This document shows, one piece after another, positions 23,308 to 32,093 of a DNA stretch of 64,000 nt (positions are counted from its first letter, which is position 1; each line of letters begins with the position of its first letter). Below the pieces are notes generated by a model. It was not told where the DNA came from and did no database searches. It was given only the letters and a program-made list of their open reading frames with translations. The position numbers were made by a program, and so were the translations under genes. Origin of the DNA: a virus. The stretch is from positions 1 through 64,000 of IMG/VR virus record IMGVR_UViG_3300033145_003233. One strand, given 5' to 3'.

Positions 23308-23979
23308 TTACTCCGGCTTCTTTGTTAATTGGTCAAAATAACCAGCTATTAAATCTTTAGAAGAAAGAGATTTCCCTCCACCTCTCCAAGAATCATCTTT
23401 TTGACCTTTTCTATTCTGAACATCTTCTGAAACTTTTTCTCCCTCTGTTTTATCTGCTACTCTAGCAAAATCTTTTGTATCAAATATGCTCATATTATTT
23501 ACAGGATTTTTATAATTACTCCCCGCATAATATCCTTGAGGAGAAACTGAAGAACCCTTAGTTTGATCTGTGCCTGACAGTTTTTCTACCATATCTGCCA
23601 TTCTTTTCTGTTCTGCTTCTCTTTTATTAGTAGCAATCTGTTCTTTCTCTTGAATAGTTTTTGTTTTATTGTCTATTTCTTGAGACAATCTTGCAGTTTT
23701 ATCACTATCCCACAAAGTATTAGAAGTTTCGCTTTTAATATATTTTGTTGGGCCTCCCTTATCAGTAATCTCTCCCGTAACGGCAGAGCTAATATGGTGA
23801 GATGTCATAAGCCCGTTATCTTTATTATTCAACTTTTTTGCTTTTTGCTCTTCCATCACTTGCTCTATTGTTTTTTCTGGCTTAGCTTCTGATTGTTTAG
23901 CAGGTTCGGGAGAACCTTCTCCCTCTGTAAACTTAATTTTATGTTGATCTGACATTCTTTGAAGCATATTATTCTCCAA
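23308..23979 (-). CDS. Hypothetical charged protein (223 aa)
   Basis: It is rich in Lys, Glu, Gln and Ser with a likely coiled coil in the middle (SQEIDNKTKTIQEKEQIATNKREAEQKRMADM) and no hydrophobic core visible. This composition fits a scaffold-like or disordered virion protein. The start overlaps the gene upstream by 11 bases. Confidence 0.55.
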   Translation of the reverse strand: MENNMLQRMSDQHKIKFTEGEGSPEPAKQSEAKPEKTIEQVMEEQKAKKLNNKDNGLMTSHHISSAVTGEITDKGGPTKYIKSETSNTLWDSDKTARLSQEIDNKTKTIQEKEQIATNKREAEQKRMADMVEKLSGTDQTKGSSVSPQGYYAGSNYKNPVNNMSIFDTKDFARVADKTEGEKVSEDVQNRKGQKDDSWRGGGKSLSSKDLIAGYFDQLTKKPE

Positions 23980-24727
23980 TCGCTTTCTTTAGTTCACTAA
24001 CTATTTTGTCCTTCTGCTCTTTTATCATCTCTCTATGGGTAAAAGCTCTAACTACTGGCTTCTTTTCTTCTATCCCACCGCTGCTACTGCCGCCTCCTGG
24101 TTGGCCTCCTTTATCTGGCCTGCCATATACTTGATCAAGACTATCTCTACTCATTTCTAAATCCTCAGGGCCAGCCAGATTAGCAGAAGTAAATTTAATA
24201 GTCCACTTCCCTCCAGCACGATCTGCTCCATTAAAATTAAGCCCAAAGGTTTGATTTACTTCATGAGCTATTTCTTTAAGCTCTTCATTCTCGATAGTAT
24301 CAGTAAAGCCTTTTTCATCAGGATATTTTTTATCAGGAAGAACCACTTCAATATCTTTAACTCCTTCAGGAGACACAGATTCTTTTACAAATTCTGTCTT
24401 AAATTCTTGTAACCTACGACCAGGATAGCCGTAATTTTGAAGTTTCTCAAAAATATAAGAAGTTAGGGTTTTTCTTCCTTTTTCTTTAGAAGATAGTTGT
24501 TCTTCTTCTCCTGGAGTGAGACTAACATCATCATTAACGCCAGTCCCAACATCATTGGTAACATCTTCTTCCATAGCTTGCCCAGTCTCCAGAGACTGTT
24601 CAGGACCCGCAGAACGAGGACCTGCACCTTCTTCTGCAACAGAAGGAACACCATACCCTCCCGATAATGGGTTAGGATAATTTTGAGCGACCATTACACG
24701 CGCCTTGCCGCTTGGAACAATAGACAT
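23969..24727 (-). CDS. Hypothetical head-region protein (252 aa)
   Basis: Starts MSIVPSGKARVMVAQNYPNPLSGGYG, contains an acidic stretch, a segment EELKEIAHEVNQTFGLNFNGADRAGGKWTIKFTSA that could be a small folded domain, a Gly/Ser linker and a basic C-terminal helix. No family recognised. Cotranscribed with its neighbours. Confidence 0.55.
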   Translation of the reverse strand: MSIVPSGKARVMVAQNYPNPLSGGYGVPSVAEEGAGPRSAGPEQSLETGQAMEEDVTNDVGTGVNDDVSLTPGEEEQLSSKEKGRKTLTSYIFEKLQNYGYPGRRLQEFKTEFVKESVSPEGVKDIEVVLPDKKYPDEKGFTDTIENEELKEIAHEVNQTFGLNFNGADRAGGKWTIKFTSANLAGPEDLEMSRDSLDQVYGRPDKGGQPGGGSSSGGIEEKKPVVRAFTHREMIKEQKDKIVSELKKAIGE

Positions 24728-24762
24728 AACATCAACTCCATTATTAAAGTATTATTTTATGA

Positions 24763-25557
24763 TTATTTGTCAGAAACAAGAGCGTTTACGTAATCATCAC
24801 CAAAAAGTTGTCTCCAATAAGTTGTTAAGAAAGACTTATTCTTTGAGTCAAGATTAGCGAATCTTACGAATTGTGTCTTTTTAGAAGCTTCTTTATCATC
24901 TTCACCATCACTGCAATCTTTTGTGTCATCTTTTTTGCCGTCTTTTTTGCCTTTAATTTTATCTTGCACAGCTTGTGGAAGATCCTCTAAAGCAGCTTCC
25001 TTAATCTCTTCATCATCATCATCCTTGTCCTTCTTAGCTTCCTTAGTCTCTTCTTCATCATCATCCTTCTTAGCTTCTTTGGTCTCTTCTTCGTCATCAT
25101 CTTTCTTAGCTTCCTTCTTCTCTTCTTCTTCATCGTCATCTTTACACTTTTCACAACCCGCTACCTTAACATCTCCCTTGGTTGATCCACCTTTTTCTTC
25201 CTTAGAAGGAGTCTTTGGATCATTAGTAAACTTTTCCGAACCCTCTGCCTTTGGTTGACCTGAATCTTGAGCCTCATCCGGCTCATCGGTCTTAGCTTTA
25301 GCAGATTTGCCTTCATCTTTACCTTCTTTTTTAGCACTTGGACCTGCTTTAGGCATAGTCGTTGACTCTCCTGTTTGATGTAAAGGTTCGACATCGAGCT
25401 GACCACTAGAATCGGCCTCTTCTTGCTCTGCCGCAACTTTTACGTTCTTTTCTTCTACAGCAGCAGTTTTAATTTGATGTTCTTCTCTATACTGCTTTAC
25501 AAAATCCTCAAAACGTGGAGCTTTGCCTGTCTTGATTTTATTAGTGATAAACTGCAT
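24763..25557 (-). CDS. Acidic-repeat protein, possible scaffold (264 aa)
   Basis: The middle contains three imperfect repeats KKDDDEEETKEA that give a long run of alternating acidic and Lys residues, then a folded-looking end (TQFVRFANLDSKNKSFLTTYWRQLFGDDYVNALVSD). The N-terminus has HQIKTAAVEEKNVKVAAEQEE, with Lys-Thr-Ala sites. A good AAAAGGAG site precedes the ATG. The composition and head context fit a scaffolding or internal protein. Confidence 0.6.
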   Translation of the reverse strand: MQFITNKIKTGKAPRFEDFVKQYREEHQIKTAAVEEKNVKVAAEQEEADSSGQLDVEPLHQTGESTTMPKAGPSAKKEGKDEGKSAKAKTDEPDEAQDSGQPKAEGSEKFTNDPKTPSKEEKGGSTKGDVKVAGCEKCKDDDEEEEKKEAKKDDDEEETKEAKKDDDEEETKEAKKDKDDDDEEIKEAALEDLPQAVQDKIKGKKDGKKDDTKDCSDGEDDKEASKKTQFVRFANLDSKNKSFLTTYWRQLFGDDYVNALVSDK

Positions 25558-25603
25558 TATATCATTCTCCTTTTAAATATTCTTAATCTTAAAATTTTAC
25601 ACC

Positions 25604-25635
25604 TTTATAATTTGCACTTAATTTATAAAAAAACC
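25604..25635 (-). promoter_or_regulatory. Second-class promoter, AAAGGTTTTTT - TATAAA
   Basis: GGTTTT at 25630-25635, 20-base spacer, TATAAA at 25604-25609 on the minus strand, about 45 bases upstream of the acidic-repeat gene. Confidence 0.5.
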
Positions 25636-25642
25636 TTTATTT

Positions 25643-27538
25643 TTATTTATATTTAGATATACCAGCTCCCTGACCCCTACCTCTAATAGTATTAACTAGA
25701 GTGCTAAGATATTTATACATCTCTGGATCTGCCACTAATAATTCCAAATCTGCTGTCTTATCCCCTGTTAATTTATATTTAGCAATAGATTCTTCTGGAG
25801 TTGATTGTAAACTTTGAGCACTATCTTGACCGAACTCTCCCGCTTCCGCTGGAGCAGATACTTGGCCTTCTCCCCCCATATCAACAGATGGTCTATCTGA
25901 GTCAGGAATATTATAAACTGAATTCATAGCCATATTAACACCATTAAGAACTTTTACCGCATTATCATAAATACCCTGATAAGTAATCCCTCCTTGTCCC
26001 CAAGCCGCATTGCTTTGATTCACTACTTCCTGTAAATTACTAATAGCCGGTTGAAGAATTTGTTGAGTTCTTGGATTTTCTTGAGAAATAAGACCCCCCA
26101 TCCAAGTAAGCATCTCCCCTGCTTCACTAACAATATCCTGATATTCTGTGTAAACGTTTCTTTGTAAATCGTTTGTAACTTGTGCAGTTTGAACTTGTCT
26201 GGTAGATCTAACATTTTTTTGAATCAAATTAACTAATCTATTAGCCCTATTAGCTAAATTCTGCAACTTCTTAATCAAAGTTCCTTTTCTAGCAACTAAA
26301 TTACCTACCCAGTTAGATATACCCTTTCCGACATCCTTCACTGTGTCCCATAACCCAGCTTCTTTTAATAAACCTATAGAAATATCTGCTAGCTTATCTC
26401 CAAGTTCTGTATATCCATTTTCTTTTAGAGATTCTGCTAAATTTGTTAAATTAGCCGAACTTTCTACAATTAAATCTGTATGTTTTTTTGATTCTTCTTC
26501 TATAGTAGCATAAATAGCTTGTGGAGTTGTAAGCCCTTCTTTCACTCTTCCTTCTATTTTCGTAATAAAGAGTTTATTCCACCCTTTTTCTTCTTTTTCG
26601 CTTAATTTAATTTTTTTCTTTTCTTTTGTGGCATATTTTTCCCATCCACTCTTGTCGTTATTAATGGAATTTTTATATTCTTCCCAGCATTCCATCCATA
26701 CTTCTTGTGCAGGAGTTTCTGGCTTAGTGGTTCTTTTGCTTCTATAACAATTATCCCAGCATCTCCTGTTTCTTAGCCAATATCCTTGGACTCCGACATA
26801 TTGTGCTATTTTTAAATTAGCCAATGCTCTATGAGCATCTTTAACTACCTCTGCTGATTTTTTCATCCCGTTCTTTTGTAATTTATCTATTGCAAAATCT
26901 AATTCTTTATTTATTATCATGGCTTTTATCCCTTTTCCGGATTGTGGCATAACTCTCATTCTTTCTCTAAATTCTTTCCCTGGAAATATATAATTAACAA
27001 TATTAGGAACTATAAAAGCCCTAATATGTCTCACAGATCTATCAAAAGTAACTAGGATTAAATTGCCATTCTTGGCAGGATACATATAATGGGGTTCAAT
27101 TATCCTTGTTATTGATGCCCCAGTTCCTAATCCTATTTCTCTTTTTAGCTTTCTGCCTCCTCGACTTTTTGTTCTTCCCTGAGTTATATAATTAATTCTT
27201 ACTACTTTATTATTATCAATAGCCCACTTCATTGCTTCTTCTGTACTTCCAAACTCAGGAAGTCTTTCATCTGTAATCTCTGGTTCTTCATATGGTTCCT
27301 CAACAACAGGAGCTTCTTCAAAATTATCGGCTAAATATTCACCTACATTTTCATCACCTATTTCTACAACAGGGACTTCTCCCCTTTCTAATGCATCATA
27401 ATCAATAGCATCTACATCCTTGGACATATAGTTTTTATAATCGCTAATGGTGTCATCGCCAAAAAAATCATACAACTCATCAAAGTTGGTTCCTTCCACA
27501 AAACTAGCGATACTCAATGCTGTATTAATAATTCTCAT
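25643..27538 (-). CDS. Large protein with a WYL-like domain (631 aa)
   Basis: Residues 100-185 resemble the WYL fold: AIDNNKVVRINYITQG, then TRIIEPHYMYPAKNGNLILVTFDRS and RHIRAFIVPNI. WYL domains sense nucleic acids or ligands in bacterial defence regulators, and helix-turn-helix partners usually precede them; none is seen here. The rest is helical with a long central coiled coil and a C-terminal segment ending in GISKYK. The position within head genes suggests a virion-associated protein that reuses the fold. Confidence 0.6.
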   Translation of the reverse strand: MRIINTALSIASFVEGTNFDELYDFFGDDTISDYKNYMSKDVDAIDYDALERGEVPVVEIGDENVGEYLADNFEEAPVVEEPYEEPEITDERLPEFGSTEEAMKWAIDNNKVVRINYITQGRTKSRGGRKLKREIGLGTGASITRIIEPHYMYPAKNGNLILVTFDRSVRHIRAFIVPNIVNYIFPGKEFRERMRVMPQSGKGIKAMIINKELDFAIDKLQKNGMKKSAEVVKDAHRALANLKIAQYVGVQGYWLRNRRCWDNCYRSKRTTKPETPAQEVWMECWEEYKNSINNDKSGWEKYATKEKKKIKLSEKEEKGWNKLFITKIEGRVKEGLTTPQAIYATIEEESKKHTDLIVESSANLTNLAESLKENGYTELGDKLADISIGLLKEAGLWDTVKDVGKGISNWVGNLVARKGTLIKKLQNLANRANRLVNLIQKNVRSTRQVQTAQVTNDLQRNVYTEYQDIVSEAGEMLTWMGGLISQENPRTQQILQPAISNLQEVVNQSNAAWGQGGITYQGIYDNAVKVLNGVNMAMNSVYNIPDSDRPSVDMGGEGQVSAPAEAGEFGQDSAQSLQSTPEESIAKYKLTGDKTADLELLVADPEMYKYLSTLVNTIRGRGQGAGISKYK

Positions 27539-27584
27539 TAACTCATTCTTTTATATTTATAAAAAACAGCCAAATTCCTTGATT

Positions 27585-27944
27585 TTATTTTTCCTTTATA
27601 ATTTTGTCCAATCTAGACAGTTCTATAGGAGAGATATTAAAACCATCTAAGTCCCCTATAGGAATTGGCTCAAAATCTATTTCTACTTCTTCCATTAAAA
27701 ACTGAGAATATTCTGCACGGAACTTCTCCTCTTCTTCGTCCTTAACCTTGTACCCATCTTTATCATTCCCTACTCCATATTTCTTGACTAAATCAGTTCG
27801 TGATTTTTCTATCATTACTAATTCTTTAGAACAAGCGCTCATAAGTCTGGACAACCGATATGATGTTTTAACCGGCAATTCTAACGTAATTAATTTCGAC
27901 ATGTTCTTTCCTATAGCTCTAATTTCAGCTAATGTAAACTTCAT
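27585..27944 (-). CDS. Hypothetical protein, DUF1617-like pattern (119 aa)
   Basis: The layout (short strand, helix RLMSACSKELVMIEKSRTDLVKKYG, acidic loop, helix KFRAEYSQFLMEEVEIDFEPI) is like small phage proteins of the DUF1617 type, which bind head-tail or structural modules. This is tentative, based on pattern only. Confidence 0.5.
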   Translation of the reverse strand: MKFTLAEIRAIGKNMSKLITLELPVKTSYRLSRLMSACSKELVMIEKSRTDLVKKYGVGNDKDGYKVKDEEEEKFRAEYSQFLMEEVEIDFEPIPIGDLDGFNISPIELSRLDKIIKEK

Positions 27945-27961
27945 ATTTAACTCCTTATTTC

Positions 27962-28330
27962 TTAATCTACAAATTTTACAAGAGTCGTATAATCTTCTTG
28001 TATTATCTCTATTTTAGCACCTATTTCTATATCGTTATTTTTAAAGAAATCATAATTAGCTTCTATAGCAATTTCACAATCAGTATCACTTGAAACAGAT
28101 ATATCTGAACAAGGACTTATATATGAAATCTTTACAATTTCTTTTTCTGAAGAAACAAAAGCTATAGCTAATGGCATAAAAGTATTAACTCCCCAGAACT
28201 TTAGGTTGTGAGGTCTTTTAAATTTAAAAAGCATACCATCATCTTCTCCCAACTTCTTTCTAAACATCAAACCTCTTTGGTGTTGGAAGGGAGTTTCTGC
28301 TATCTCAACTTTTAAATAATGTTTTACCAT
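27962..28330 (-). CDS. DUF192 family protein (122 aa)
   Basis: Matches the family signature: QRGLMFRKKLGEDDGMLFKF, FWGVNTFMPLAIAFV and the closing strand KIEIIQED. DUF192 proteins are small beta-rich proteins found in bacteria, archaea and phages, with no settled function. The second family motif normally reads FWMKNT; here it reads FWGVNT. Confidence 0.75.
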   Translation of the reverse strand: MVKHYLKVEIAETPFQHQRGLMFRKKLGEDDGMLFKFKRPHNLKFWGVNTFMPLAIAFVSSEKEIVKISYISPCSDISVSSDTDCEIAIEANYDFFKNNDIEIGAKIEIIQEDYTTLVKFVD

Positions 28331-28331
28331 A

Positions 28332-28622
28332 TTACCAAGGACCCCAATGTTCTGCTCTAATCATTGCTATTGATGCTTCCTCCCAGTTATATTTTTTTTG
28401 AACCTTAGCTCTCATCATCCCATAATAAAGTTCTTGAGAAAATCTTTTATCCCAAACAGGATCATAAACCTCATTCCCCTCTTCAATCCAAGCATGAGGG
28501 TTATCAAAATCCTTACCAGTAAACCTAGCTCCATTAATAGTTCCATGAACCAAAGTAGAATTTTGATTATCCATAACGTATCGACCAGACAAGAGATAAC
28601 AATCTCCCAGTCTATCCTCCAT
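28332..28622 (-). CDS. Possible papain-like or transglutaminase-type small protein (96 aa)
   Basis: It contains a Cys in GDCYLLSGR (residue 8), a His in NPHAWIEEGNEVYDPVWD, and an Asp after it, the order of a Cys-His-Asp triad in papain-like folds. LVHG precedes the His segment. The fold would be very small, and the N-terminus may extend further upstream because the frame is open past the ATG, although no alternative start codon with a ribosome site is visible. Called with caution. Confidence 0.5.
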   Translation of the reverse strand: MEDRLGDCYLLSGRYVMDNQNSTLVHGTINGARFTGKDFDNPHAWIEEGNEVYDPVWDKRFSQELYYGMMRAKVQKKYNWEEASIAMIRAEHWGPW

Positions 28623-28663
28623 ACCTTGTTCTATATATTTCTTGCTTATTATCTTTTTTATTT

Positions 28664-29098
28664 TTATATCCTATAATCAAAGCTTCTTCTCTCACAACTA
28701 TACAAAAAATCATCAGCCTCATTTGACGGAACATCAAATTCAATTCCGTCATATTCATAACCAACTATACTAACAGAACTATTATTATAGTTAGAATAAT
28801 TATCAAACCATCTTTCTACTTCTTTTCGATTAGAAATAGTTTTAACTCTATTATAATTAATAATCTCTAAATCTTCTGCTTTAGGCAACATCCTATAAGT
28901 ACTTTTTATGCCCCTTTTATTTCTTTCTTCTTCTCCCATTGTTACAAGATACTCATCTTCTCTATACTCAAAACCTAGCTTGCCTCCGCGGAGAACTTGC
29001 ATTTCTTGTTTTACAGTATCGTACCAGCTTAGTTCTCTTTGGATATTTTCCTTAACTGGTTCTGATTTAATTCTAAACAATACGGTTATTATCGGCAT
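28664..29098 (-). CDS. Hypothetical protein (144 aa)
   Basis: Starts MPIITVLFRIKSEPVKENIQREL; soluble and mixed alpha/beta with no family recognised. It is one of a series of small genes between the DUF192 and lysine-rich genes. Confidence 0.55.
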   Translation of the reverse strand: MPIITVLFRIKSEPVKENIQRELSWYDTVKQEMQVLRGGKLGFEYREDEYLVTMGEEERNKRGIKSTYRMLPKAEDLEIINYNRVKTISNRKEVERWFDNYSNYNNSSVSIVGYEYDGIEFDVPSNEADDFLYSCERRSFDYRI

Positions 29099-29108
29099 AT
29101 TATTTCTC

Positions 29109-29525
29109 TTAAAATCTGTCCCACCAACTAGAAGCTACTTTGTGTCGTTTCGCGGTTTTCACTCCTTTAGAATTATTCAATGCTATATTATAGTCTATAC
29201 TAACCCCATCATCTTCAAATATAGATCTATCATCTCCTAAAATCATTACCCTAATAACTTTTTCACCCTTGTCAGTAATTGTTAGGTTATCTCCTATAGC
29301 TTGAATCAATCCAGCATCTTTCATTCTTCTAACTTCTTCCTGTCCCAAAGTCGCTGGTTTTTTAAATGTTTTTTCTTTTTGTTTTGAACCTGTTCTCCAT
29401 ATATTATATAAAGATTTAGCAGCAATGGGATCTACGTAGTCTGGGCTTTTTAATATCTTCTCTCTAAACTCTGGCATTATCCTAATAAGATTATCCCATA
29501 TTGAAGACTGACTATTTTTTATCAT
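29109..29525 (-). CDS. Hypothetical protein with winged-helix-like segment (138 aa)
   Basis: The segment RRMKDAGLIQAIGDNLTITDKGEKVIRVMILGDD has the layout of a winged-helix DNA-binding module (turn, helix, strand wing). The C-terminus contains VKTAKRHKVASSWW, another Lys-Thr-Ala site. It may be a small regulator or virion protein. Confidence 0.5.
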   Translation of the reverse strand: MIKNSQSSIWDNLIRIMPEFREKILKSPDYVDPIAAKSLYNIWRTGSKQKEKTFKKPATLGQEEVRRMKDAGLIQAIGDNLTITDKGEKVIRVMILGDDRSIFEDDGVSIDYNIALNNSKGVKTAKRHKVASSWWDRF

Positions 29526-29536
29526 TATAATTTTCC

Positions 29537-29818
29537 TTATGCTGTAGTTTCTATGAAATCAAATTCTTTAATCGCCCCCTTAAGAGTAGGCTTACATTGA
29601 TACGCTCTATGAGTATTACAAACATACCAAGTTTTACCATTTACTACTGCCTTCCATACGGCAGGAGTGGATTCTCCATTGGGACCATGATGCCAAACCG
29701 CACCAGCTTCCATAACTTTTTTTCTTTCTTCATCTGTTAATGTTCTTCTATTCTTCTTTAAGGTCTTCATTTCAGGGCCTTTACTTCTAGCATATTTTGT
29801 TGTTTCAATCGTTTTCAT
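29537..29818 (-). CDS. Hypothetical protein, conserved phage-type small protein (93 aa)
   Basis: Contains RRTLTDEERKKVMEAGAVWHHGPNG followed by AVWKAVVNGKTWYVCNTHRAYQ, a compact domain with aromatic and His residues. No function known to me. It overlaps the gene to its right by 14 bases. Confidence 0.6.
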   Translation of the reverse strand: MKTIETTKYARSKGPEMKTLKKNRRTLTDEERKKVMEAGAVWHHGPNGESTPAVWKAVVNGKTWYVCNTHRAYQCKPTLKGAIKEFDFIETTA

Positions 29819-30071
29819 ATTTTTTCACAATTTTCAAAACTTTTCTAGCCTCTTCTCTATCAGATTCTTTTTCCTCTTCTGGTAAATCTTTATAATCAGT
29901 TTCAAGTTGTCTTTTCCACCTATCTACCAACTCCTTAGAAATCGTTTCTCCCCCATCTTCATTTGATGTTGTCTTACTAAATAAATACTTCATCCATCCA
30001 GACCAAGCTTTATGAGCAAAGTCAGCATGCTCTTCAATTCTTTTCTTCTTATTTGAAAAAACTAATTTCAT
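29805..30071 (-). CDS. Hypothetical basic helical protein (88 aa)
   Basis: Lys- and Glu-rich with two helices; starts MKLVFSNKKKRIEEHADFAHKAW. No domain recognised. Packed between neighbours with a one-base gap, so probably real. Confidence 0.5.
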   Translation of the reverse strand: MKLVFSNKKKRIEEHADFAHKAWSGWMKYLFSKTTSNEDGGETISKELVDRWKRQLETDYKDLPEEEKESDREEARKVLKIVKKYEND

Positions 30072-30072
30072 T

Positions 30073-30321
30073 TTAACTTTTCATTTTAGATCTTTGTCTT
30101 GGAGCCAAATGCTTAAATGCAGGATTCGCAAAAGTCTCAACATTACTATTCTCTATTACCCCATGAACTATCTCATTATGGCATTCTCTACATTGTCCTT
30201 TAATAGGCCCCTTACATACAGGGCAATCGTGAATAGGATTTGCTTCTTCACAAGAATTACAAAATGTCATTCCTTGATTTTGAAACATCTCTCTATATTT
30301 TCCTGATTGTATAATTTTCAT
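30073..30321 (-). CDS. Zinc-finger protein (82 aa)
   Basis: Three Cys pairs are visible: CNSCEE, CPVCKG and CRECHNE, giving one or two zinc ribbons in the first 50 residues. The rest is basic. Such small proteins often bind nucleic acid or protein partners. Confidence 0.6.
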   Translation of the reverse strand: MKIIQSGKYREMFQNQGMTFCNSCEEANPIHDCPVCKGPIKGQCRECHNEIVHGVIENSNVETFANPAFKHLAPRQRSKMKS

Positions 30322-31091
30322 TATCTACTCAATAGACTCCTACTTGGATATGGATCATTATAAGCCCTATCAAACCAACTAAACGGTTCATTACGAACCT
30401 CACGCCAATAATGCCCCTCACCAACTCGACCATCATTATTATAATTTTCTAAACCCTTCCTATATCTTCTTTGCTCTTGCTTCCCTTTTGTTCTTTGGTC
30501 TAGAGCCTTGTCCCATGGAAAAATTCTTTCTTCCATAGGCAAGTCTAAATGTGCCCAAGGACCCGAAATCCCTTTTGCGGTTTTAACATCGCATTGAGAA
30601 ATTCTTTTCCTACCCATTGCAGTAAAACCCAGCAACCTAGATATATATAGTAATTTACAGATTGTTCTATTAATCCAATCTATAGAAATTTTATAATCAG
30701 GCACTTTATAAATTTGTTTCTTATTAAAGCTCTTTATGTCTCTAGTAAGAGAAAAAGAAATGACATTATAATATTTTGATTTTTCAGACCCCTCAAAACA
30801 TAATAAAAATTTAGAAAGGTCCTTCAGAGAAAAAACAAAAAGATTCATCATATTGTCATCTAATAATTCTTCTGTAGGAATATCTCCCTGAAGCAATTCT
30901 ATCATCTCGTCCCATAGCAATAAGAGAATCTTTTTTTGTTTTTTTATAATTCCTTTTATCTCTCTAATTGTCATGATAACTCCCTGTACCCTGCTCCCTC
31001 CATCATCGTCATAAATTTCGCATTTCTTATTATCTATTAGACGGATGCCATAATAATCCAATTCTTTACACAATAAACTCCAGGTGTCCAT
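30321..31091 (-). CDS. Hypothetical protein (256 aa)
   Basis: The N-terminal 150 residues are helical and hydrophobic with clustered Ile/Leu, but no clear membrane segment. The C-terminal third is basic and aromatic (GISGPWAHLDLP, YRKGLENYNND, WFDRAYNDPYPSR), preceded by DVKTAKGIS, another Lys-Thr-Ala site. Unknown function. Confidence 0.55.
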   Translation of the reverse strand: MDTWSLLCKELDYYGIRLIDNKKCEIYDDDGGSRVQGVIMTIREIKGIIKKQKKILLLLWDEMIELLQGDIPTEELLDDNMMNLFVFSLKDLSKFLLCFEGSEKSKYYNVISFSLTRDIKSFNKKQIYKVPDYKISIDWINRTICKLLYISRLLGFTAMGRKRISQCDVKTAKGISGPWAHLDLPMEERIFPWDKALDQRTKGKQEQRRYRKGLENYNNDGRVGEGHYWREVRNEPFSWFDRAYNDPYPSRSLLSR

Positions 31092-31111
31092 TTTTGAAAC
31101 ACACCTCTACT

Positions 31112-32002
31112 TTATTTTTCTCTTAATCTTTCTTGCTCCTGTTCTTTGTCAACAAAACCCACTTCACCAGGGACGTGTAAAGAATCTATCATATGCTGTA
31201 ACTCATCAGAAGCTTTCTTTTTCACATTACCCCTGCTATCTAATTCTATAACGGCATCAGCAGCCGTCAACGGCGGCCTAGCTTCTCCAACAGGATGTAT
31301 TGTCTTAACTTTCTTTTTTTTGAGGTGTTTATCCTTTTTTTTACTAGTTTTCTTCTGGCTTTTTTTTCTAGTTGTTTTTTTCTTCTTTTTCTTAGATTTT
31401 TTCTTTTTGGTCTTTTTATCAACAAAATCCACATCTTTTTCTTCTTTTTCTTCATCTATCTTAACAAGCTTAGGTGCTTTAGGAACTTTTTGAGCTTTTT
31501 TGGTTTTTTTAGTTTTAAAATCCCACACTACTGGTTCAACATCAATATCTTCTCCACTTTTAACCTTCTTGTCTTTTATCTCAACAACCTCAACTTTCTT
31601 TGATTTAGGACTCTTTCTTTTTTTCTTCATAGAGCTTTTCTTTTTAGAAGAAGGTGTCTTATCATAAATAATATTAATAAAATTATTCTTCTTAGCTGCC
31701 TGCATGGGGATAGATTCAGCTTTATCCCGATCAACTGGCAATGTTGCTCGTGGACGGAGGACAAGATCCCCCAGTACCAAAACCTGATCCGTTTTATTAA
31801 CAATCACGACCCTAGAAGAAGCCTTTTTCTTTTTATAATTAGGATCTGTTGACTTTAAAAGGCCCTGTTCAATTGCCCTTCTAATATCAGGAGCATATAA
31901 ATCATTTCCACAAATGGATACTGTCATTCCGGCACTAAGAGCTTTTTTTAAAGTATGTAAAACACAACTTCCCTCAAAATTTTCTGGAACTTTAAAAATC
32001 AT
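31112..32002 (-). CDS. Lysine-rich protein, possible internal head protein (296 aa)
   Basis: I start at the ATG at 32002, which has AAAGGAG nearby; a TTG at 32023 would lie upstream of that site. Residues 1-100 are a folded domain with GDLVLRPRATLPVDRDKAESIP. Residues 110-240 are extremely Lys-rich (runs of KKKSKKKKKK) with short acidic breaks, like histone-type or protamine-like DNA-binding tails. The C-terminal 50 residues are again folded (ELDSRGNVKKKASDELQHMIDSL). A DNA-condensing or head-internal role is inferred. Confidence 0.6.
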   Translation of the reverse strand: MIFKVPENFEGSCVLHTLKKALSAGMTVSICGNDLYAPDIRRAIEQGLLKSTDPNYKKKKASSRVVIVNKTDQVLVLGDLVLRPRATLPVDRDKAESIPMQAAKKNNFINIIYDKTPSSKKKSSMKKKRKSPKSKKVEVVEIKDKKVKSGEDIDVEPVVWDFKTKKTKKAQKVPKAPKLVKIDEEKEEKDVDFVDKKTKKKKSKKKKKKTTRKKSQKKTSKKKDKHLKKKKVKTIHPVGEARPPLTAADAVIELDSRGNVKKKASDELQHMIDSLHVPGEVGFVDKEQEQERLREK

Positions 32003-32040
32003 CAGTTTCTCCTTTAAAATCAATATCTATATCTATTTAT

Positions 32041-32070
32041 TCTATAATAGTTTATCGGAAAAAAATGCCT
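32041..32070 (-). promoter_or_regulatory. Second-class promoter, GAGGCATTTTT - TATAGA
   Basis: GGCATT at 32064-32069 with a 17-base spacer to TATAGA at 32041-32046 on the minus strand, about 40 bases before the lysine-rich gene. The -10 is imperfect. Confidence 0.45.
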
Positions 32071-32093
32071 CAAAGATTAAAGAAATGAGGTTC

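Noticed and set aside
24923-25258. Plus-strand polyserine open frame
   Set aside because: It is the complement of the acidic-repeat gene on the minus strand, and no promoter or ribosome site precedes it.
31112-32023. TTG start at 32023 for the lysine-rich gene
   Set aside because: The GGAG site lies after the TTG and in front of the ATG at 32002, which I used instead.
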